From Kaustia mangrovi (GTDB lineage: Bacteria > Pseudomonadota > Alphaproteobacteria > Rhizobiales > Im1), in the NCBI RefSeq assembly GCF_015482775.1, contig NZ_CP058214.1:3276501-3340500 (forward strand): a stretch of DNA of 64,000 nt. The letters run 5' to 3'. The translations under genes were made by a program, and so were the position numbers. Below, piece by piece: positions 28,216 through 39,979 of the stretch (its first letter is position 1; the number at the start of each line of letters is the position of its first letter). The notes beneath the pieces were generated by a model that was given only the letters and a program-made list of their open reading frames with translations, did not search any database and was not told the origin of the DNA.

Positions 28216-29565
28216 ATGCCTCACTATTTCAGGGATCTCAGCAGGACGGCGTGCCGCCTCGTGCTTTTCGCGCTCCTGCCGCTGATTGCCGTTGCGGGCC
28301 TTGCAACCCCGGCGCGCGCGGTGATCGAGCTCGACATCACCAAGGGCCAGATCGAGCCGATGCCGATCGCGATCACCAATTTCGTCGGCTCCGGCGAGGA
28401 GGCGGGCCGCTACGGCGTGGATATCGCCGCCGTCGTCTCTGCGGACCTGAAGCGCTCGGGGCTGTTCCGCCCGCTGCCGCGCGAGGCCTTCATCGAGACC
28501 GTCTCCAATTTCGACCAGGCGCCGCGCTTCGGCGACTGGCGCATCATTCAGGCGCAGGCTCTCGTGACGGGGCGCGTGACCGTCCTGCCCGACGGTCGGC
28601 TGCGCGCGGAGTTCCGACTGTGGGACGTCTATGCCCAGCAGCAGATGGTCGGGCTGCAATTCGTCACCACGCCGCGCAACTGGCGGCGCATCGGCCATCT
28701 CATTGCCGATGCGGTCTATGAGCGGCTGACCGGCGAGAAGGGCTATTTCGACACCCGCATCGTGTTCATCGACGAGAGCGGGCCGAAGGACAAGCGCGTC
28801 AAGCGGCTGGCACTGATGGACCAGGACGGGGAGAATCTGCGCTATCTCTCCGACGGGCAGAGCCTCGTGCTCACCCCGCGCTTCAGCCCCAATTCCCAGG
28901 AGATCACCTACGTCTCCTATGCGGGCGGGCGGCCGCGCGTCTATCTCTACAATATCGAGACCGGCCAGAGGGAGATCGTGGGCGTGTTCCCCACCATGAC
29001 CTTCGCGCCGCGCTTCTCGCCCGACGGCCAGCATGTGATCCTGAGCCTGCAGCAGGGCGGCAATTCCGACATCTACACGATGGACCTGCGCAGCCGGGAG
29101 ACGCGCCAGCTCACCGATACGCCCTCCATCGAGACGGCGCCGAGCTATTCGCCCGACGGGCGCCAGGTCACCTTCGAGTCCGACCGCGAGGGCAGCCAGC
29201 AGATCTATGTCATGAATGCCGACGGTTCGGGCCAGCAGCGCATCTCGGCGGGGCGGGGCCGCTACTCCACCCCGGTCTGGTCGCCGCGCGGCGACCTCAT
29301 CGCCTTCACCAAGCTTCTGAACGGCCGGTTCCTGATCGGCGTGATGCGCCCCGACGGCACCGGTGAGAGAATATTAACCGAAGGCTTTCACAATGAGGGA
29401 CCGACTTGGGCGCCCAATGGACGCGTCATCATGTTCTTCCGGGACACGCCGGGGGAGCGGGGAGGACCGAGGCTCTGGACGGTCGATCTCACCGGCTATA
29501 ACGAACAGCAGGTGCCGACGCCGAACTTTGCTTCCGATCCCTCCTGGTCGGCCTTGCTGAAATAG
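28216..29565 (+). CDS. tolB: Tol-Pal system periplasmic protein TolB
   Basis: The 449-residue protein has a signal peptide (cleavage after about Ala35, TPARA), an N-terminal alpha/beta domain (about 36-165) and a six-bladed beta-propeller with repeated FSPDG/YSPDG-R/Q motifs. It binds Pal and links the energised TolQRA complex to the outer membrane. All motifs and length are normal. Confidence 0.97.
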   Translation: MPHYFRDLSRTACRLVLFALLPLIAVAGLATPARAVIELDITKGQIEPMPIAITNFVGSGEEAGRYGVDIAAVVSADLKRSGLFRPLPREAFIETVSNFDQAPRFGDWRIIQAQALVTGRVTVLPDGRLRAEFRLWDVYAQQQMVGLQFVTTPRNWRRIGHLIADAVYERLTGEKGYFDTRIVFIDESGPKDKRVKRLALMDQDGENLRYLSDGQSLVLTPRFSPNSQEITYVSYAGGRPRVYLYNIETGQREIVGVFPTMTFAPRFSPDGQHVILSLQQGGNSDIYTMDLRSRETRQLTDTPSIETAPSYSPDGRQVTFESDREGSQQIYVMNADGSGQQRISAGRGRYSTPVWSPRGDLIAFTKLLNGRFLIGVMRPDGTGERILTEGFHNEGPTWAPNGRVIMFFRDTPGERGGPRLWTVDLTGYNEQQVPTPNFASDPSWSALLK

Positions 29566-29741
29566 GGGCCAGGCGGTATTAACCGGAACGCCGGTGGACC
29601 GAGGTTTTGAAGAGGGCTGAGCTGGGCGACGAGGATAAAGGCCCGGGGCAATCGTGAAAGCGGGCGAGGTGGGCCTGAGGCGCGGCCATACCGACCCGGA
29701 TTGCTTTGCGGTCGGACAATGTTTTCAAGGAGTGGGACCTC

Positions 29742-30230
29742 ATGATGCGTCATATTGCGAAGCTCAAATTCGCGGCAATTGTCTTCGGCATGCTCGCGGT
29801 TGCGGCTTGTTCGTCGTCCGACCGGCCCGACCTGCAGCAGCAGGAAGCCGCCGTGCCGGGCTCGGAGCGCGATTTCGTTCTCAATGTCGGTGACAGGGTG
29901 TTCTTCACGACCGACGTGACGACCCTGTCGGACGAAGCCAGGGAGACGCTGCGCCGTCAGGCCGCCTGGCTGAAGCTCTACCCGCAGATCAAGGTGCAGG
30001 TCGAGGGCCATGCCGACGAGCGCGGCACGCGGGAATACAACCTCGCACTGTCCGCCCAGCGCGCCACCAATGTGCGCAACTTCCTCGTCTCGCAGGGCAT
30101 CGACGCCTCGCGCCTGAGCACCATCGCCTACGGCAAGGAGCGCCCGGTCGCGCTGTGCGACGCGGAGTCCTGCTGGTCGCAGAACCGCCGTGCGGTCACG
30201 ATCATCATGTCGGGCGCGGCCTCCGGGTGA
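29742..30230 (+). CDS. pal: Peptidoglycan-associated lipoprotein Pal
   Basis: The 162-residue lipoprotein precursor has lipobox LAVAAC, with the lipidated Cys23 followed by Ser (so it should go to the outer membrane). An OmpA-like peptidoglycan-binding domain (about 52-158) carries VEGHADERGTREYN. The ATG at 29742 is chosen because AAGGAG lies 9 bases upstream. It lies 176 bases after tolB, and a clear terminator follows it. Confidence 0.95.
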   Translation: MMRHIAKLKFAAIVFGMLAVAACSSSDRPDLQQQEAAVPGSERDFVLNVGDRVFFTTDVTTLSDEARETLRRQAAWLKLYPQIKVQVEGHADERGTREYNLALSAQRATNVRNFLVSQGIDASRLSTIAYGKERPVALCDAESCWSQNRRAVTIIMSGAASG

Positions 30231-30267
30231 CGGCCGCCGCATAGCCGATGTCTTTCGAGCTTCGGAT

Positions 30268-30295
30268 AGCGCGCTCCCTCCCGGGGCGCGCTTTT
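30268..30295 (+). terminator. Rho-independent terminator after pal
   Basis: A 7-bp GC stem (30268-30274 with 30286-30292) is followed by T residues to 30295. The 11-base loop contains TCCCTCCC. It probably ends most tol-pal transcripts before cpoB. Confidence 0.65.
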
Positions 30296-30464
30296 CCGCG
30301 TTCTGGGCCGGGCCGGCGAAGATGCCTTGATGTTTCCAAGGTTCTTCGCCATCTTCATGGCGCTTGAGACGCCGGGTGCACCCCGGCGGGGCGGTCTGCC
30401 GGCGATCGATCCGGCGACCGCCGGATCGGCTCCGCAATCTGAACGGGACGGCTGGAGGAGCTCC

Positions 30465-31643
30465 GTGGCAGCTCGACAATCGCCAAACAGGCTCGCGCGG
30501 CGCGCCGCGGCGGGACTGGCGCTGATGGGCCTGATGGCATGGGGCGCGCTCGCCCCGGCGCAGGCGCAGAACGCGCAGATGAACGCGCTTTACGACAAGA
30601 TCATGCAGCTCGAGCGCAAGGTGGATGCCATGCAGCCGGGCGCGGCGGCTGGCGGCGGTGGCGCACCGTCCGGCGGTGTGGAGCAGCGCCTCGACAGCAT
30701 CGAGCAGCAGCTTCGCACGCTCATGAACGAGATGCGCAATCTCGACACGCGGATGCGTGCGCTGGAGGCCCGCCGCTCCGGAGATGCCGGGACGGGCGGA
30801 GCGAGCCATGCCGGCGCGCCGGGATACGGCGCGGACGGGCTCGCCACCGGCAGTGCCGACGGGATGGGCGGGCCGCTGGAGCTCGACAAGGCTCCGGGCG
30901 CCCAGGTTCTTGCGACCATTCCCCAGAGCGCCATGGAGCAGGAAGGCTCCAATCTCGGCTATGTGCCGCCGGAGAACGGCCGTCCGGCCACCGCGGGGCA
31001 GGACACGGTTTCCGGCTCGGGCCCGATGGTGCTCGGCGATGCCGGCAGCGGGGCGGGCAATTCGGGCTACTCCGGTTCGGGCTATGCAGGATCGGCCGAC
31101 AACGGCTCGGCCTATAACGGCTCGGCGTCTGGCGGATCCGGCTATAACGGATCGGGCGGTACGGGCTCGGGCGCGTCGGCCCCGGCGGCCTCCGGCATGG
31201 GCGTCTCGGCGCTGCCGGAGCCGGTCGAGACGGCGAGCCTCGACAATGCGAGCACCGCGGGCACGGGGCCGGACGCGCTCTATGAGCGCTCCTACGAGAA
31301 CCTGCTTCAGCGCCAGTACGGTGCGGCGGAGAACGGTTTCCGAACGTTCCTGAGCCAGTACGGCTCGAACGAGCTTGCCGGCAATGCGCAATACTGGCTC
31401 GGCGAGACCTTCTATGCCCGCGGCGATTACAAGCAGGCCGCCGAGGCCTTCCTCAAGGGCTACCGCAATTACGCCAAGAGCCCGAAGGCGCCGGACAGCC
31501 TGTTCAAGCTCGGGCTCACGCTGAAGCAGCTCGGCCAGACGAAACAGGCCTGCGCTACGCTGGCGCAGGTGGGCAAGGCCTATCCGAAGGCGACAAAGGT
31601 CGTTGAGCAGGCAAAGCAGGAAAGCACGCAGGCAGGCTGCTGA
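30465..31643 (+). CDS. cpoB: Tol-Pal associated protein CpoB (YbgF)
   Basis: The 392-residue periplasmic protein has a signal peptide (about 1-34, ending PAQA), an N-terminal trimerising coiled coil (MNALYDKIMQLERKVDAM, then a second stretch EQRLDSIEQQLRTLMNEMRNL), a long Gly/Ser/Asn-rich linker, and three C-terminal TPR units (YERSYENLLQRQYGAAENGF onward). CpoB coordinates Tol with cell-wall synthesis at division. The GTG at 30465 follows GGAGGAG and puts the signal peptide at the start; the open frame upstream lacks family features. The linker is longer than usual. Confidence 0.88.
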   Translation: MAARQSPNRLARRAAAGLALMGLMAWGALAPAQAQNAQMNALYDKIMQLERKVDAMQPGAAAGGGGAPSGGVEQRLDSIEQQLRTLMNEMRNLDTRMRALEARRSGDAGTGGASHAGAPGYGADGLATGSADGMGGPLELDKAPGAQVLATIPQSAMEQEGSNLGYVPPENGRPATAGQDTVSGSGPMVLGDAGSGAGNSGYSGSGYAGSADNGSAYNGSASGGSGYNGSGGTGSGASAPAASGMGVSALPEPVETASLDNASTAGTGPDALYERSYENLLQRQYGAAENGFRTFLSQYGSNELAGNAQYWLGETFYARGDYKQAAEAFLKGYRNYAKSPKAPDSLFKLGLTLKQLGQTKQACATLAQVGKAYPKATKVVEQAKQESTQAGC

Positions 31644-32997
31644 CGCGGCGCTGCCCCTGACACCGGAGGAGACCGCGGCGCTTTTCGCGCCGTTCACGGG
31701 GACCGGCCATCTCGCGCTCGCCGTCTCCGGCGGGCCCGACAGCACGGCGCTCATGCTGCTGGCCGCGCGTTGGCGTGCGGCGCTTGCCGAAGCCGAACGT
31801 CCTCGGGTTACCGTGCTCTCCGTCGATCACGGGCTGCGCCCGGAGGCCTCTGGGGAATGCCGCACGGTCGCCGGCTGGGCGGATCGCTGCGGATTGTCTC
31901 ACGAAACCCTGCGCTGGACGGGTGCGAAGCCTGCCAGCGGCATCCAGGCGGCGGCGCGCGAGGCGCGTTATGCGCTGATGACCGACTGGTGCCGCGCCCA
32001 TGGCGCCTCCCTGCTCGCGACCGCCCACACGCTCGAGGACCAGGCGGAGACGGTTCTCATGCGGCTCGCCCGGGGCAGCGGGATCGACGGTCTGGCCGCC
32101 ATGGCGGCGGAGACCGGACGCGGCGGCCTGACGCTTGCGAGGCCGCTGCTGGAGGTGGCGCGCGCAAGGCTGAGGGCGACGCTCGAGGTCGCGGGCCATC
32201 CCTGGATCGAGGATCCGTCGAACGATGACGAGACCTTCGAGCGCGTGCGCGTGCGCAAGGCCCTGCCCGGGCTTGCCGCCCTGGGGCTTACGCCGGAGGC
32301 GCTCGCCCGGACCGCGCGGCGCGCGCGAAAGGCCGCCGATGCGCTCGACGCGGTCGCCGCCGACACGCTGTCGCAGGCCGCCGTGCTCTGGGATGGCGGG
32401 TTCTGCACGCTCGACCGGGAGGCGCTGTTGCGGGCCGAGCCGGATATCGCGCAACGCATGATGCAGGCGCTGCTGGTGGCCGTCGGCGGGCTCGCCCATC
32501 CCCCGGCCCATGACGCGCTCGCGGGGCTTGCCGAATGGGCCGGCGGGGCAGAGGCCGGAGCGCGCACGCTCGCCGGCTGCCGGATCGCGCCGCGCAAGGG
32601 CCGGATCGTCGTGGCCCGCGAGGCCGGGCGGATGGGTGCGGCGGCGGTCGTGGCCGCGCGCCCCGGCGAGACGGTCTGGGACCGGCGTTTCCTGATCCGC
32701 CTCGGCGGTGGAACGGCGGTTGCGGAGGATGCCCATATCGCCCCGCTGGGCGCCGATGGGTGGGCGCGTCTGAGACAGCACGGGGATGTGCCGTCCATGC
32801 CCGCCTTTGTCGCTCACGGCCTGCCGGCCCTCTGGGACGGGCGGGCGTCTGCGCCCCTGGCCGTTCCGCATTTGCGCTATCTCAATGAAACGGCGGCGGG
32901 GACGGCGACGATGGAAGCGGAGTTTCTGGGCGGCCGCAGGCTTGCCATGCTGCCCCTGCGCCGGCTCGCCGTGGAGGGGCGCACAGGCGGCGTGTGA
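31603..32997 (+). CDS. tilS: tRNA(Ile)-lysidine synthetase TilS
   Basis: The 464-residue protein has the PP-loop SGGPDS (42-47) and the N-type ATPase features VDHGLRPE and AHTLEDQAETVLMRLARGSGIDGL. It modifies the wobble cytidine of the Ile-AUA tRNA to lysidine, an essential step. The best start is a TTG that overlaps cpoB by 41 bases; no ATG or GTG lies near it. The C-terminal substrate-recognition part is shorter and less conserved than in E. coli, as in other alphaproteobacteria. Confidence 0.9.
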   Translation: MSRQSRKARRQAADAALPLTPEETAALFAPFTGTGHLALAVSGGPDSTALMLLAARWRAALAEAERPRVTVLSVDHGLRPEASGECRTVAGWADRCGLSHETLRWTGAKPASGIQAAAREARYALMTDWCRAHGASLLATAHTLEDQAETVLMRLARGSGIDGLAAMAAETGRGGLTLARPLLEVARARLRATLEVAGHPWIEDPSNDDETFERVRVRKALPGLAALGLTPEALARTARRARKAADALDAVAADTLSQAAVLWDGGFCTLDREALLRAEPDIAQRMMQALLVAVGGLAHPPAHDALAGLAEWAGGAEAGARTLAGCRIAPRKGRIVVAREAGRMGAAAVVAARPGETVWDRRFLIRLGGGTAVAEDAHIAPLGADGWARLRQHGDVPSMPAFVAHGLPALWDGRASAPLAVPHLRYLNETAAGTATMEAEFLGGRRLAMLPLRRLAVEGRTGGV

Positions 32998-33041
32998 GCG
33001 CCGGGGGCGCTTGCGGAACCGGCGGCGGACAGCGTATCGTG

Positions 33042-33073
33042 CTTGGCAAAAACCCGCGCCCTTCCTATGTTAG
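33042..33073 (+). promoter_or_regulatory. Heat-shock (RpoH-type) promoter of ftsH
   Basis: CTTGGC (33042-33047), 16 bases, then CCTATGTTAG (33064-33073) fits the alphaproteobacterial RpoH consensus CTTG-N16/17-CYTATNTNNG at every fixed position. It also reads as a fair sigma-70 site (TTGGCA-N17-TATGTT). It lies about 75 bases before the ftsH start, and ftsH is a classic heat-shock gene. Confidence 0.65.
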
Positions 33074-33148
33074 AAAGCGAGCGTGCGCAGGGCACCGGAA
33101 AACAACCGAAATCGGCCGGTCCACAGGCTGGCGAGGTGAGGACGTTTC

Positions 33149-35077
<1,929 letters not shown>

Positions 35078-35158
35078 CGGCATCGTCCGAAGCCGGCTTC
35101 GGAGCACCGCGCGTCCGAACGGACATGGGACAAGATGCTGTGACACTTTGAGATCGAT

Positions 35159-35246
35159 CGCCCCGCAACCAGGTCAGGTCGACTGACTGCGGGGCGGTCT
35201 TGAGATCGAGAGCCGGAGATCCGCCCAGGGTCTCCGGCTCGCTTTT
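35159..35246 (+). terminator. Two tandem hairpins after ftsH, the second a likely terminator
   Basis: This is in the 367-base gap between ftsH and folP. Hairpin A has a 9-bp outer stem (35159-35167 with 35188-35196) with an inner GTCAG/CTGAC stem. Hairpin B has a 10-bp perfect stem (35210-35219 with 35231-35240) followed by GCTTTT, a good terminator. The decamer TTGAGATCGA occurs once before each hairpin. No convincing reading frame was seen in the rest of the gap (35247-35444), which should hold the folP promoter. Confidence 0.6.
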
Positions 35247-35444
35247 ATGTGCGAAGGGCGGCCGGGCTTGCCCATGCGATGGCACGGGGCGTGTGCCGGT
35301 GCTGATGGGATTGGACGGCAAAACACCAAACGGAATCGATTTCAGAACGATGATCTGCTCTATTTCGGATGGTTCGGGCAGGTGATCCGCGCGGCCGGGC
35401 GTGGCGGTGCCCTTGGGACAAGGCAAGGATGAGGTAGAGCGACA

Positions 35445-36509
35445 ATGGGGGCATTGTACGTCAAGCCGATCGGACTGGTGTACGGGTCCGACGCCAATGA
35501 GGCGTTCGGCGCCGGCGTTGCGGGCCGGCTGGGTGGTAGCCATGCGGCGGGATTCACGAATCTGGAGGTGATCGAGCGCGATGGCGGGAAGGTGTCGACA
35601 AGCGTGCGCGCCTATGCCGACCTCGCCGCGTCCGGCGACAACACCATCGCCGGCTGGCTCGACCGGATCGAGCGTCCGCGCGCGCCGGTCGCCGGGCTGG
35701 ATCCGGCCCGCCTGATCGTCATGGGTATCGTGAATGTGACACCCGACAGCTTCTCCGATGGCGGCGAGCACGGCGACACCGGCGATGCCATCGCCCACGG
35801 TCGGGCGCTGGTGGAGGCGGGAGCGGACATTCTCGACATTGGCGGCGAGTCGACGCGGCCCGGCTCCGATCCGGTCTCGCTCGACGACGAGCTCGCCCGC
35901 GTGTTGCCGGTGCTGGAGGCGCTGAAGCCCCTGGGTGTGCCGATGTCGGTCGATACGCGCAAGGCGGAGGTGATGCGCCGGTCGGTGGCCTCCGGCGCCA
36001 TGATCGTCAACGATGTCTCCAGCCTCACCCACGATCCGGACGCGCTCGACGCGGCCGCCGCGCTCGACTGTCCGGTCGTCCTGATGCACAGCCTTGGCGA
36101 GCCGAAGACCATGCAGCAGGATCCGTCCTATGCGCATGTGCTGCTCGACGTCTACGACACGCTGGAGGGCCACATCCTGCGTGCGGAGGAGGCCGGCCTG
36201 CCGCGTGCGCGGCTGATCGCGGATCCCGGCATCGGCTTCGGCAAGACCTTCGATCACAATCTCCAGCTCCTGAACGGGCTGGCGCTGTTTCACGGGCTCG
36301 GCGTGCCCCTGCTCCTCGGTGTGTCGCGCAAGGCCTTCATCGGTGCGATCACGGGGGAGACGGTCGCGCGCCGTCGCGTTCCGGGCTCGATCTCGGCGGC
36401 GCTCGCCGGTATCTTCCAGGGTGCGCAGATCGTGCGTGTCCACGACGTGTCGGAAACCGTGCAGGCCTTGACGGTCTGGCGGCGCATCGTCGACGCTCGG
36501 CTGAACTGA
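35445..36509 (+). CDS. folP: Dihydropteroate synthase
   Basis: The 354-residue protein has a variable 85-residue N-terminal extension, common in alphaproteobacteria, then the TIM-barrel core. It carries [14 protein letters not shown] (94-107), [34 protein letters not shown] and [11 protein letters not shown]. It condenses p-aminobenzoate with dihydropterin pyrophosphate and is the sulfonamide target. The gene lies between ftsH and glmM, a conserved order. The function of the extension is unknown. Confidence 0.95.
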   Translation: MGALYVKPIGLVYGSDANEAFGAGVAGRLGGSHAAGFTNLEVIERDGGKVSTSVRAYADLAASGDNTIAGWLDRIERPRAPVAGLDPARLIVMGIVNVTPDSFSDGGEHGDTGDAIAHGRALVEAGADILDIGGESTRPGSDPVSLDDELARVLPVLEALKPLGVPMSVDTRKAEVMRRSVASGAMIVNDVSSLTHDPDALDAAAALDCPVVLMHSLGEPKTMQQDPSYAHVLLDVYDTLEGHILRAEEAGLPRARLIADPGIGFGKTFDHNLQLLNGLALFHGLGVPLLLGVSRKAFIGAITGETVARRRVPGSISAALAGIFQGAQIVRVHDVSETVQALTVWRRIVDARLN

Positions 36510-36577
36510 CGGGCGCGGCGGAACACGCTACTATCGTGCCGGCGGGCGCGAAGGCAACATCAAGGGAATGCGGGGCA

Positions 36578-37927
36578 TTGAGAACCTATTTCGGCACCGA
36601 CGGCATCAGGGGCAAGGCCAATAGCTGGCCGATGAATGCGGAGACCGCGCTCAAGGTCGGCATGGCCGCGGGCCGGCTGCATACGCGCGGCGACCATGGT
36701 CACCGCGTGGTGATCGGCAAGGACACCCGCCTGTCCGGCTACATGATCGAGTCCGCGCTCGTCTCCGGCTTCCTGTCGGTCGGCATGAATGTCTTCCAGT
36801 TCGGTCCTCTCCCCACGCCGGCGGTGGCCATGCTGACGCGGTCGTTGCGCGCCGATCTCGGTGTCATGATCTCCGCCTCCCACAATCCCTATCACGACAA
36901 TGGCATCAAGCTGTTCGGGCCCGATGGCTACAAGCTCTCCGACAGCCAGGAGATCGAGATCGAGCGGCTCATGGACAACGGCCTGAACGAGGGACTCGCC
37001 GCCCCCGACAAGCTCGGCCGGGCCAAGCGCATCGAGGATGCCCAGGCGCGCTATATCGAGTTTGCCAAGGGCACCTTCCCGCGCGAGCTGCGCCTCGACG
37101 GCCTGCGGATCGTGGTCGACTGCGCCAACGGGGCCGCCTATCGCGTCGCGCCGGCGGCGCTGTGGGAGCTCGGCGCAGAAGTCATCCCCGTGGGGGTCGA
37201 GCCGAACGGGTTCAATGTGAACGACAAATGCGGCTCGACCGCGCCGGAGCTCGTCTGCGAGAAGGTGCGCGAGATGCGCGCCGATGCCGGCATCGCGCTC
37301 GACGGGGACGCCGACCGGGTGATCCTCATCGACGAGAAGGGCGCGGTCGTGGACGGCGACCAGGTGCTCGCCCTCATCGCGCGCAGCTGGGCGGAGGCCG
37401 GGCGGCTGACCGGCGGCGGCGTGGTCGCGACGGTCATGTCCAATCTGGGGCTGGAGCGCCATCTCGCCTCCCTCGGCCTCGACCTTGTGCGCACCAAGGT
37501 CGGCGACCGCTATGTGGTCGAGCACATGCGCGCCAATGGCCACAATATCGGCGGCGAGCAGTCCGGCCACATCGTGCTCAGCGATTTCGCGACCACAGGC
37601 GACGGTCTGATCGCCGCGCTGCAGGTACTGTCCGTCGTGGTGGCAAGCGGCAAGCCCATGAGCGAGGTCTGCACCCAGTTCGAGCGGGTACCGCAGATCC
37701 TGCGCAATATCCGCTACCGCAAGGGTGCCGGCGCCCCGCTCGAGCTGGCGCCCGTCAAATCCGCCATCGAGGCGGGCACGGAACGCCTCGGCACGGCCGG
37801 CCGGCTCGTTATCCGCCCGTCGGGCACGGAGCCCGTCATCCGTGTCATGGGCGAGGGCGACGATGCGGTTCTCGTGGAGACCGTGGTCGACGATATCGCC
37901 GCCGCCCTCGAACAGGCCGGCGCCTGA
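36578..37927 (+). CDS. glmM: Phosphoglucosamine mutase
   Basis: The 449-residue protein starts [19 protein letters not shown], with the active-site phosphoserine Ser101 in [15 protein letters not shown]. It has the metal loop DGDADR and the phosphate-binding end [14 protein letters not shown]. It makes glucosamine-1-phosphate for peptidoglycan and LPS. The TTG at 36578 matches the start of all family members; the GTG 42 bases upstream would add unrelated residues. It follows folP closely. Confidence 0.95.
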   Translation: MRTYFGTDGIRGKANSWPMNAETALKVGMAAGRLHTRGDHGHRVVIGKDTRLSGYMIESALVSGFLSVGMNVFQFGPLPTPAVAMLTRSLRADLGVMISASHNPYHDNGIKLFGPDGYKLSDSQEIEIERLMDNGLNEGLAAPDKLGRAKRIEDAQARYIEFAKGTFPRELRLDGLRIVVDCANGAAYRVAPAALWELGAEVIPVGVEPNGFNVNDKCGSTAPELVCEKVREMRADAGIALDGDADRVILIDEKGAVVDGDQVLALIARSWAEAGRLTGGGVVATVMSNLGLERHLASLGLDLVRTKVGDRYVVEHMRANGHNIGGEQSGHIVLSDFATTGDGLIAALQVLSVVVASGKPMSEVCTQFERVPQILRNIRYRKGAGAPLELAPVKSAIEAGTERLGTAGRLVIRPSGTEPVIRVMGEGDDAVLVETVVDDIAAALEQAGA

Positions 37928-38094
37928 CGCACGGGCAGTGCGCAACGCGCGCGGCGCCACCTTCCAGGGCCCTGCCGAACCATCGCCCGGGCGCTGTCGC
38001 CGTTTCCCTCGTCATGGGCGGTGAGACGGCCCGTTTCCCGACAGTCAAATCAGGCTGAGCAGCGCTCGCCGGGTCCGGTCCGGCCACACCTCTT

Positions 38095-38130
38095 GTTAAC
38101 GTTAAAACAATTTTAACGAGTATCGTTAAT
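38095..38130. promoter_or_regulatory. CtrA box with overlapping palindromes
   Basis: A perfect TTAA-N7-TTAA (38102-38116) is the full CtrA consensus and is itself the palindrome GTTAAAA-CAA-TTTTAAC. Its right half is shared with a second dyad TTAACGA-GTA-TCGTTAA (38113-38129), and GTTAAC (38095-38100) abuts on the left. It lies in the 365-base gap after glmM, 177 bases before the first outer-membrane protein gene. I saw nothing else to name in this gap. Confidence 0.6.
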
Positions 38131-38292
38131 AAAAGGCGAGCATGCGGTTGCGTCGCTCGCCGGTCTCTCCGCCCGGCAGCGCAGCCGTGTCCAAAGATGC
38201 ACGGCTCGGGGCACGGGGGGCACTCGGAGCTCAGGCCTTATGCCGGCGGCAGCACCGCCGGAGACTCCCATGGAGAGCGAGGGGTGAACGTC

Positions 38293-38970
38293 ATGAGAAT
38301 CGTCAAACTGCTGGGCGGCGGTGCAGTCGCCCTGGTCACGATGGGGGCTGGGCAGGCCCTGGCGGCGGACCTGTTCCTGCCGCCGCCGCCACCCGAGCCG
38401 GCGGGCTGTCTCTATGCGCGCCTCGACGGCGCGGCACGCTTCCACGACAGGCCCAAGGTCACGAAGAATTCCGACGGCGAGGTCTACACGACCGAAGGCG
38501 AGAAGCTGAAGGATACGGGCGTCATCGAGGGCGGCATCGGTTGCGCCTTCACGGACAATATCCGCGCCGACGTGACCGCCGGCTATGCCTTCGAGAGCAA
38601 GCTGCGTAACAGCTACGGGGATCTCGACGCCGATCACTCCGCGCTGACAGGCTTCGTGAACGTCTATTACGACGTCGCCGATTTCGGCGGCGTGACGCCC
38701 TATGTCGGCGGCGGCATCGGCGTCGCCTATCACCGTCTGAGCGATGTCGACGCGCCGGCCGATTCCAGCGACGGCAGCAATGTCTCCTTCGCCTGGAACC
38801 TGCAGGCGGGCGTGTCCTTCGACGTCGCCCACAATGTCGCGCTCGATATCGGCTACCGCTATGTCAATCTCGGCCGGGCCAGGTCGGGCGGGCCGTCGGC
38901 ATTCAAGACGAACGACATCGACGCCCACGAAGCCAGGGTCGGCGTGCGGATCGGCCTGCAGGGCTGGTAG
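38293..38970 (+). CDS. Outer membrane beta-barrel protein (Omp25/OmpA-barrel type)
   Basis: The 225-residue precursor has a signal peptide (about 1-25, ending GQALAA), a short proline run (FLPPPPPEPAGC), then alternating amphipathic strands. Examples are GVIEGGIGCAFTDNIRADVTAGYAF, PYVGGGIGVAY and NVALDIGYRYVNLGRA, ending VGVRIGLQGW with a terminal aromatic. This is the small eight-strand surface-antigen barrel common in Hyphomicrobiales. The ATG at 38293 sits after GAGGGGTGA and directly starts the signal peptide. A CtrA box upstream suggests cell-cycle control. The precise function is unknown. Confidence 0.82.
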   Translation: MRIVKLLGGGAVALVTMGAGQALAADLFLPPPPPEPAGCLYARLDGAARFHDRPKVTKNSDGEVYTTEGEKLKDTGVIEGGIGCAFTDNIRADVTAGYAFESKLRNSYGDLDADHSALTGFVNVYYDVADFGGVTPYVGGGIGVAYHRLSDVDAPADSSDGSNVSFAWNLQAGVSFDVAHNVALDIGYRYVNLGRARSGGPSAFKTNDIDAHEARVGVRIGLQGW

Positions 38971-39322
38971 GCGCCGGTCGGGACACGGGGGCCGCTCCGG
39001 CCCGATCCGTCTGACATGATGCAAGCCTCCCGCCTCCATGATGGGCGCGGGGGGCTTGTGCCGTTTCGGGGGAGGCGGTGCGAGGCCAAGCAGCGGGCTG
39101 CTCGCCGGCAACTCACTGTAACCTTTTGTAAACCCTGTATTGTTGCAAGGATGCAACGGACAGGCGATTGCGTGCTCCGATGCACTTTCTTGCCCCAATT
39201 GGGCCTTCATTGCGTCACGCCGGCCACCTACCTCTCAGGCTCAGGATTATCCGGATTTGGGCCTGTTGCCCGAAGGGCGGATTGCTCCCCGATCCGTCCA
39301 GATGACTGAGAGGAGTTGCGTT
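38971..39322. other. Gap between the two outer-membrane protein genes
   Basis: No coding frame is convincing. Just after the first gene there is an imperfect G/C hairpin without a T run. Further on a 6-bp perfect dyad GTTGCA-AGGA-TGCAAC (39142-39157) lies in an otherwise AT-richer stretch and could be an operator for the second gene, which starts 165 bases downstream with GTG after AGGAG. Confidence 0.4.
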
Positions 39323-39904
39323 GTGAAAACAGTAAAGACAGCGATTGCGAGTGTCGTTGCGGTCGGCCTTCTGGGCGGAACCGCACTTGCCGCGGACATG
39401 CCGGCCTACACGCCGGAACCCGCGCCTGCCCCCGCACCGGTCTACGACAATAGCGGCTGGTATCTGCGCGGCGATCTGGGCTGGTCCTGGACCGATATGA
39501 GCGACCACCTGGAGAACGATGACAACTTCACCGCCGGCGGCGGCGTGGGGTATCGCTTCAACGACATGTTCCGTGCCGATATCACCGGAGACTATTCCGG
39601 CAAGTACGACATGGGCCCGGGCAAGTACGACGCCTGGACCCTGCTCGGCAACGGCTATGTCGACATTCCGTGGGGTTCGCTGATGACACCCTATGTCGGC
39701 GCGGGTCTCGGTTGGGGCTGGCTCAATGGCTCCAACGGCCTCGACGACGATGACGGCTTCACCTTCGCCCTGATGGGCGGCGTGGCCTTCAACATCACCG
39801 AGCGTGTGGCGCTCGATGTGGGCTACCGCTATCGCAACACGTCGATCGACGGTCCGAACTTCCAGGACCATTCGGCGCGCGCGGGTCTGCGGTTCAGCTT
39901 CTGA
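39323..39904 (+). CDS. Outer membrane beta-barrel protein, second copy
   Basis: The 193-residue precursor starts with GTG (KTVKTAIASVVAVGLLGGTALAA, signal peptide cleaved near 24). A short Pro/Ala linker (PAYTPEPAPAPAPV) follows, then an eight-strand barrel ending RAGLRFSF. It shares the general plan and the GYRYRN/GYRYVN strand with the gene 350 bases upstream, so the two are distant paralogues. It is followed by a terminator and then the serC operon. Confidence 0.82.
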   Translation: MKTVKTAIASVVAVGLLGGTALAADMPAYTPEPAPAPAPVYDNSGWYLRGDLGWSWTDMSDHLENDDNFTAGGGVGYRFNDMFRADITGDYSGKYDMGPGKYDAWTLLGNGYVDIPWGSLMTPYVGAGLGWGWLNGSNGLDDDDGFTFALMGGVAFNITERVALDVGYRYRNTSIDGPNFQDHSARAGLRFSF

Positions 39905-39932
39905 TCCCGAAGGCTTCTCCCTCCCAGAAGCC

Positions 39933-39965
39933 GGGGCGGCATCCGGACAGGATGTCGCCCCCTTT
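39933..39965 (+). terminator. Terminator after the second outer-membrane protein gene
   Basis: A 12-bp stem (39933-39944 with 39950-39961, one G-T pair) is followed by CTTT. Just before it is another hairpin (39912-39918 with 39926-39932) with the loop CCCTCCC. Confidence 0.6.
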
Positions 39966-39979
39966 CGTTCCGCTTCCCT

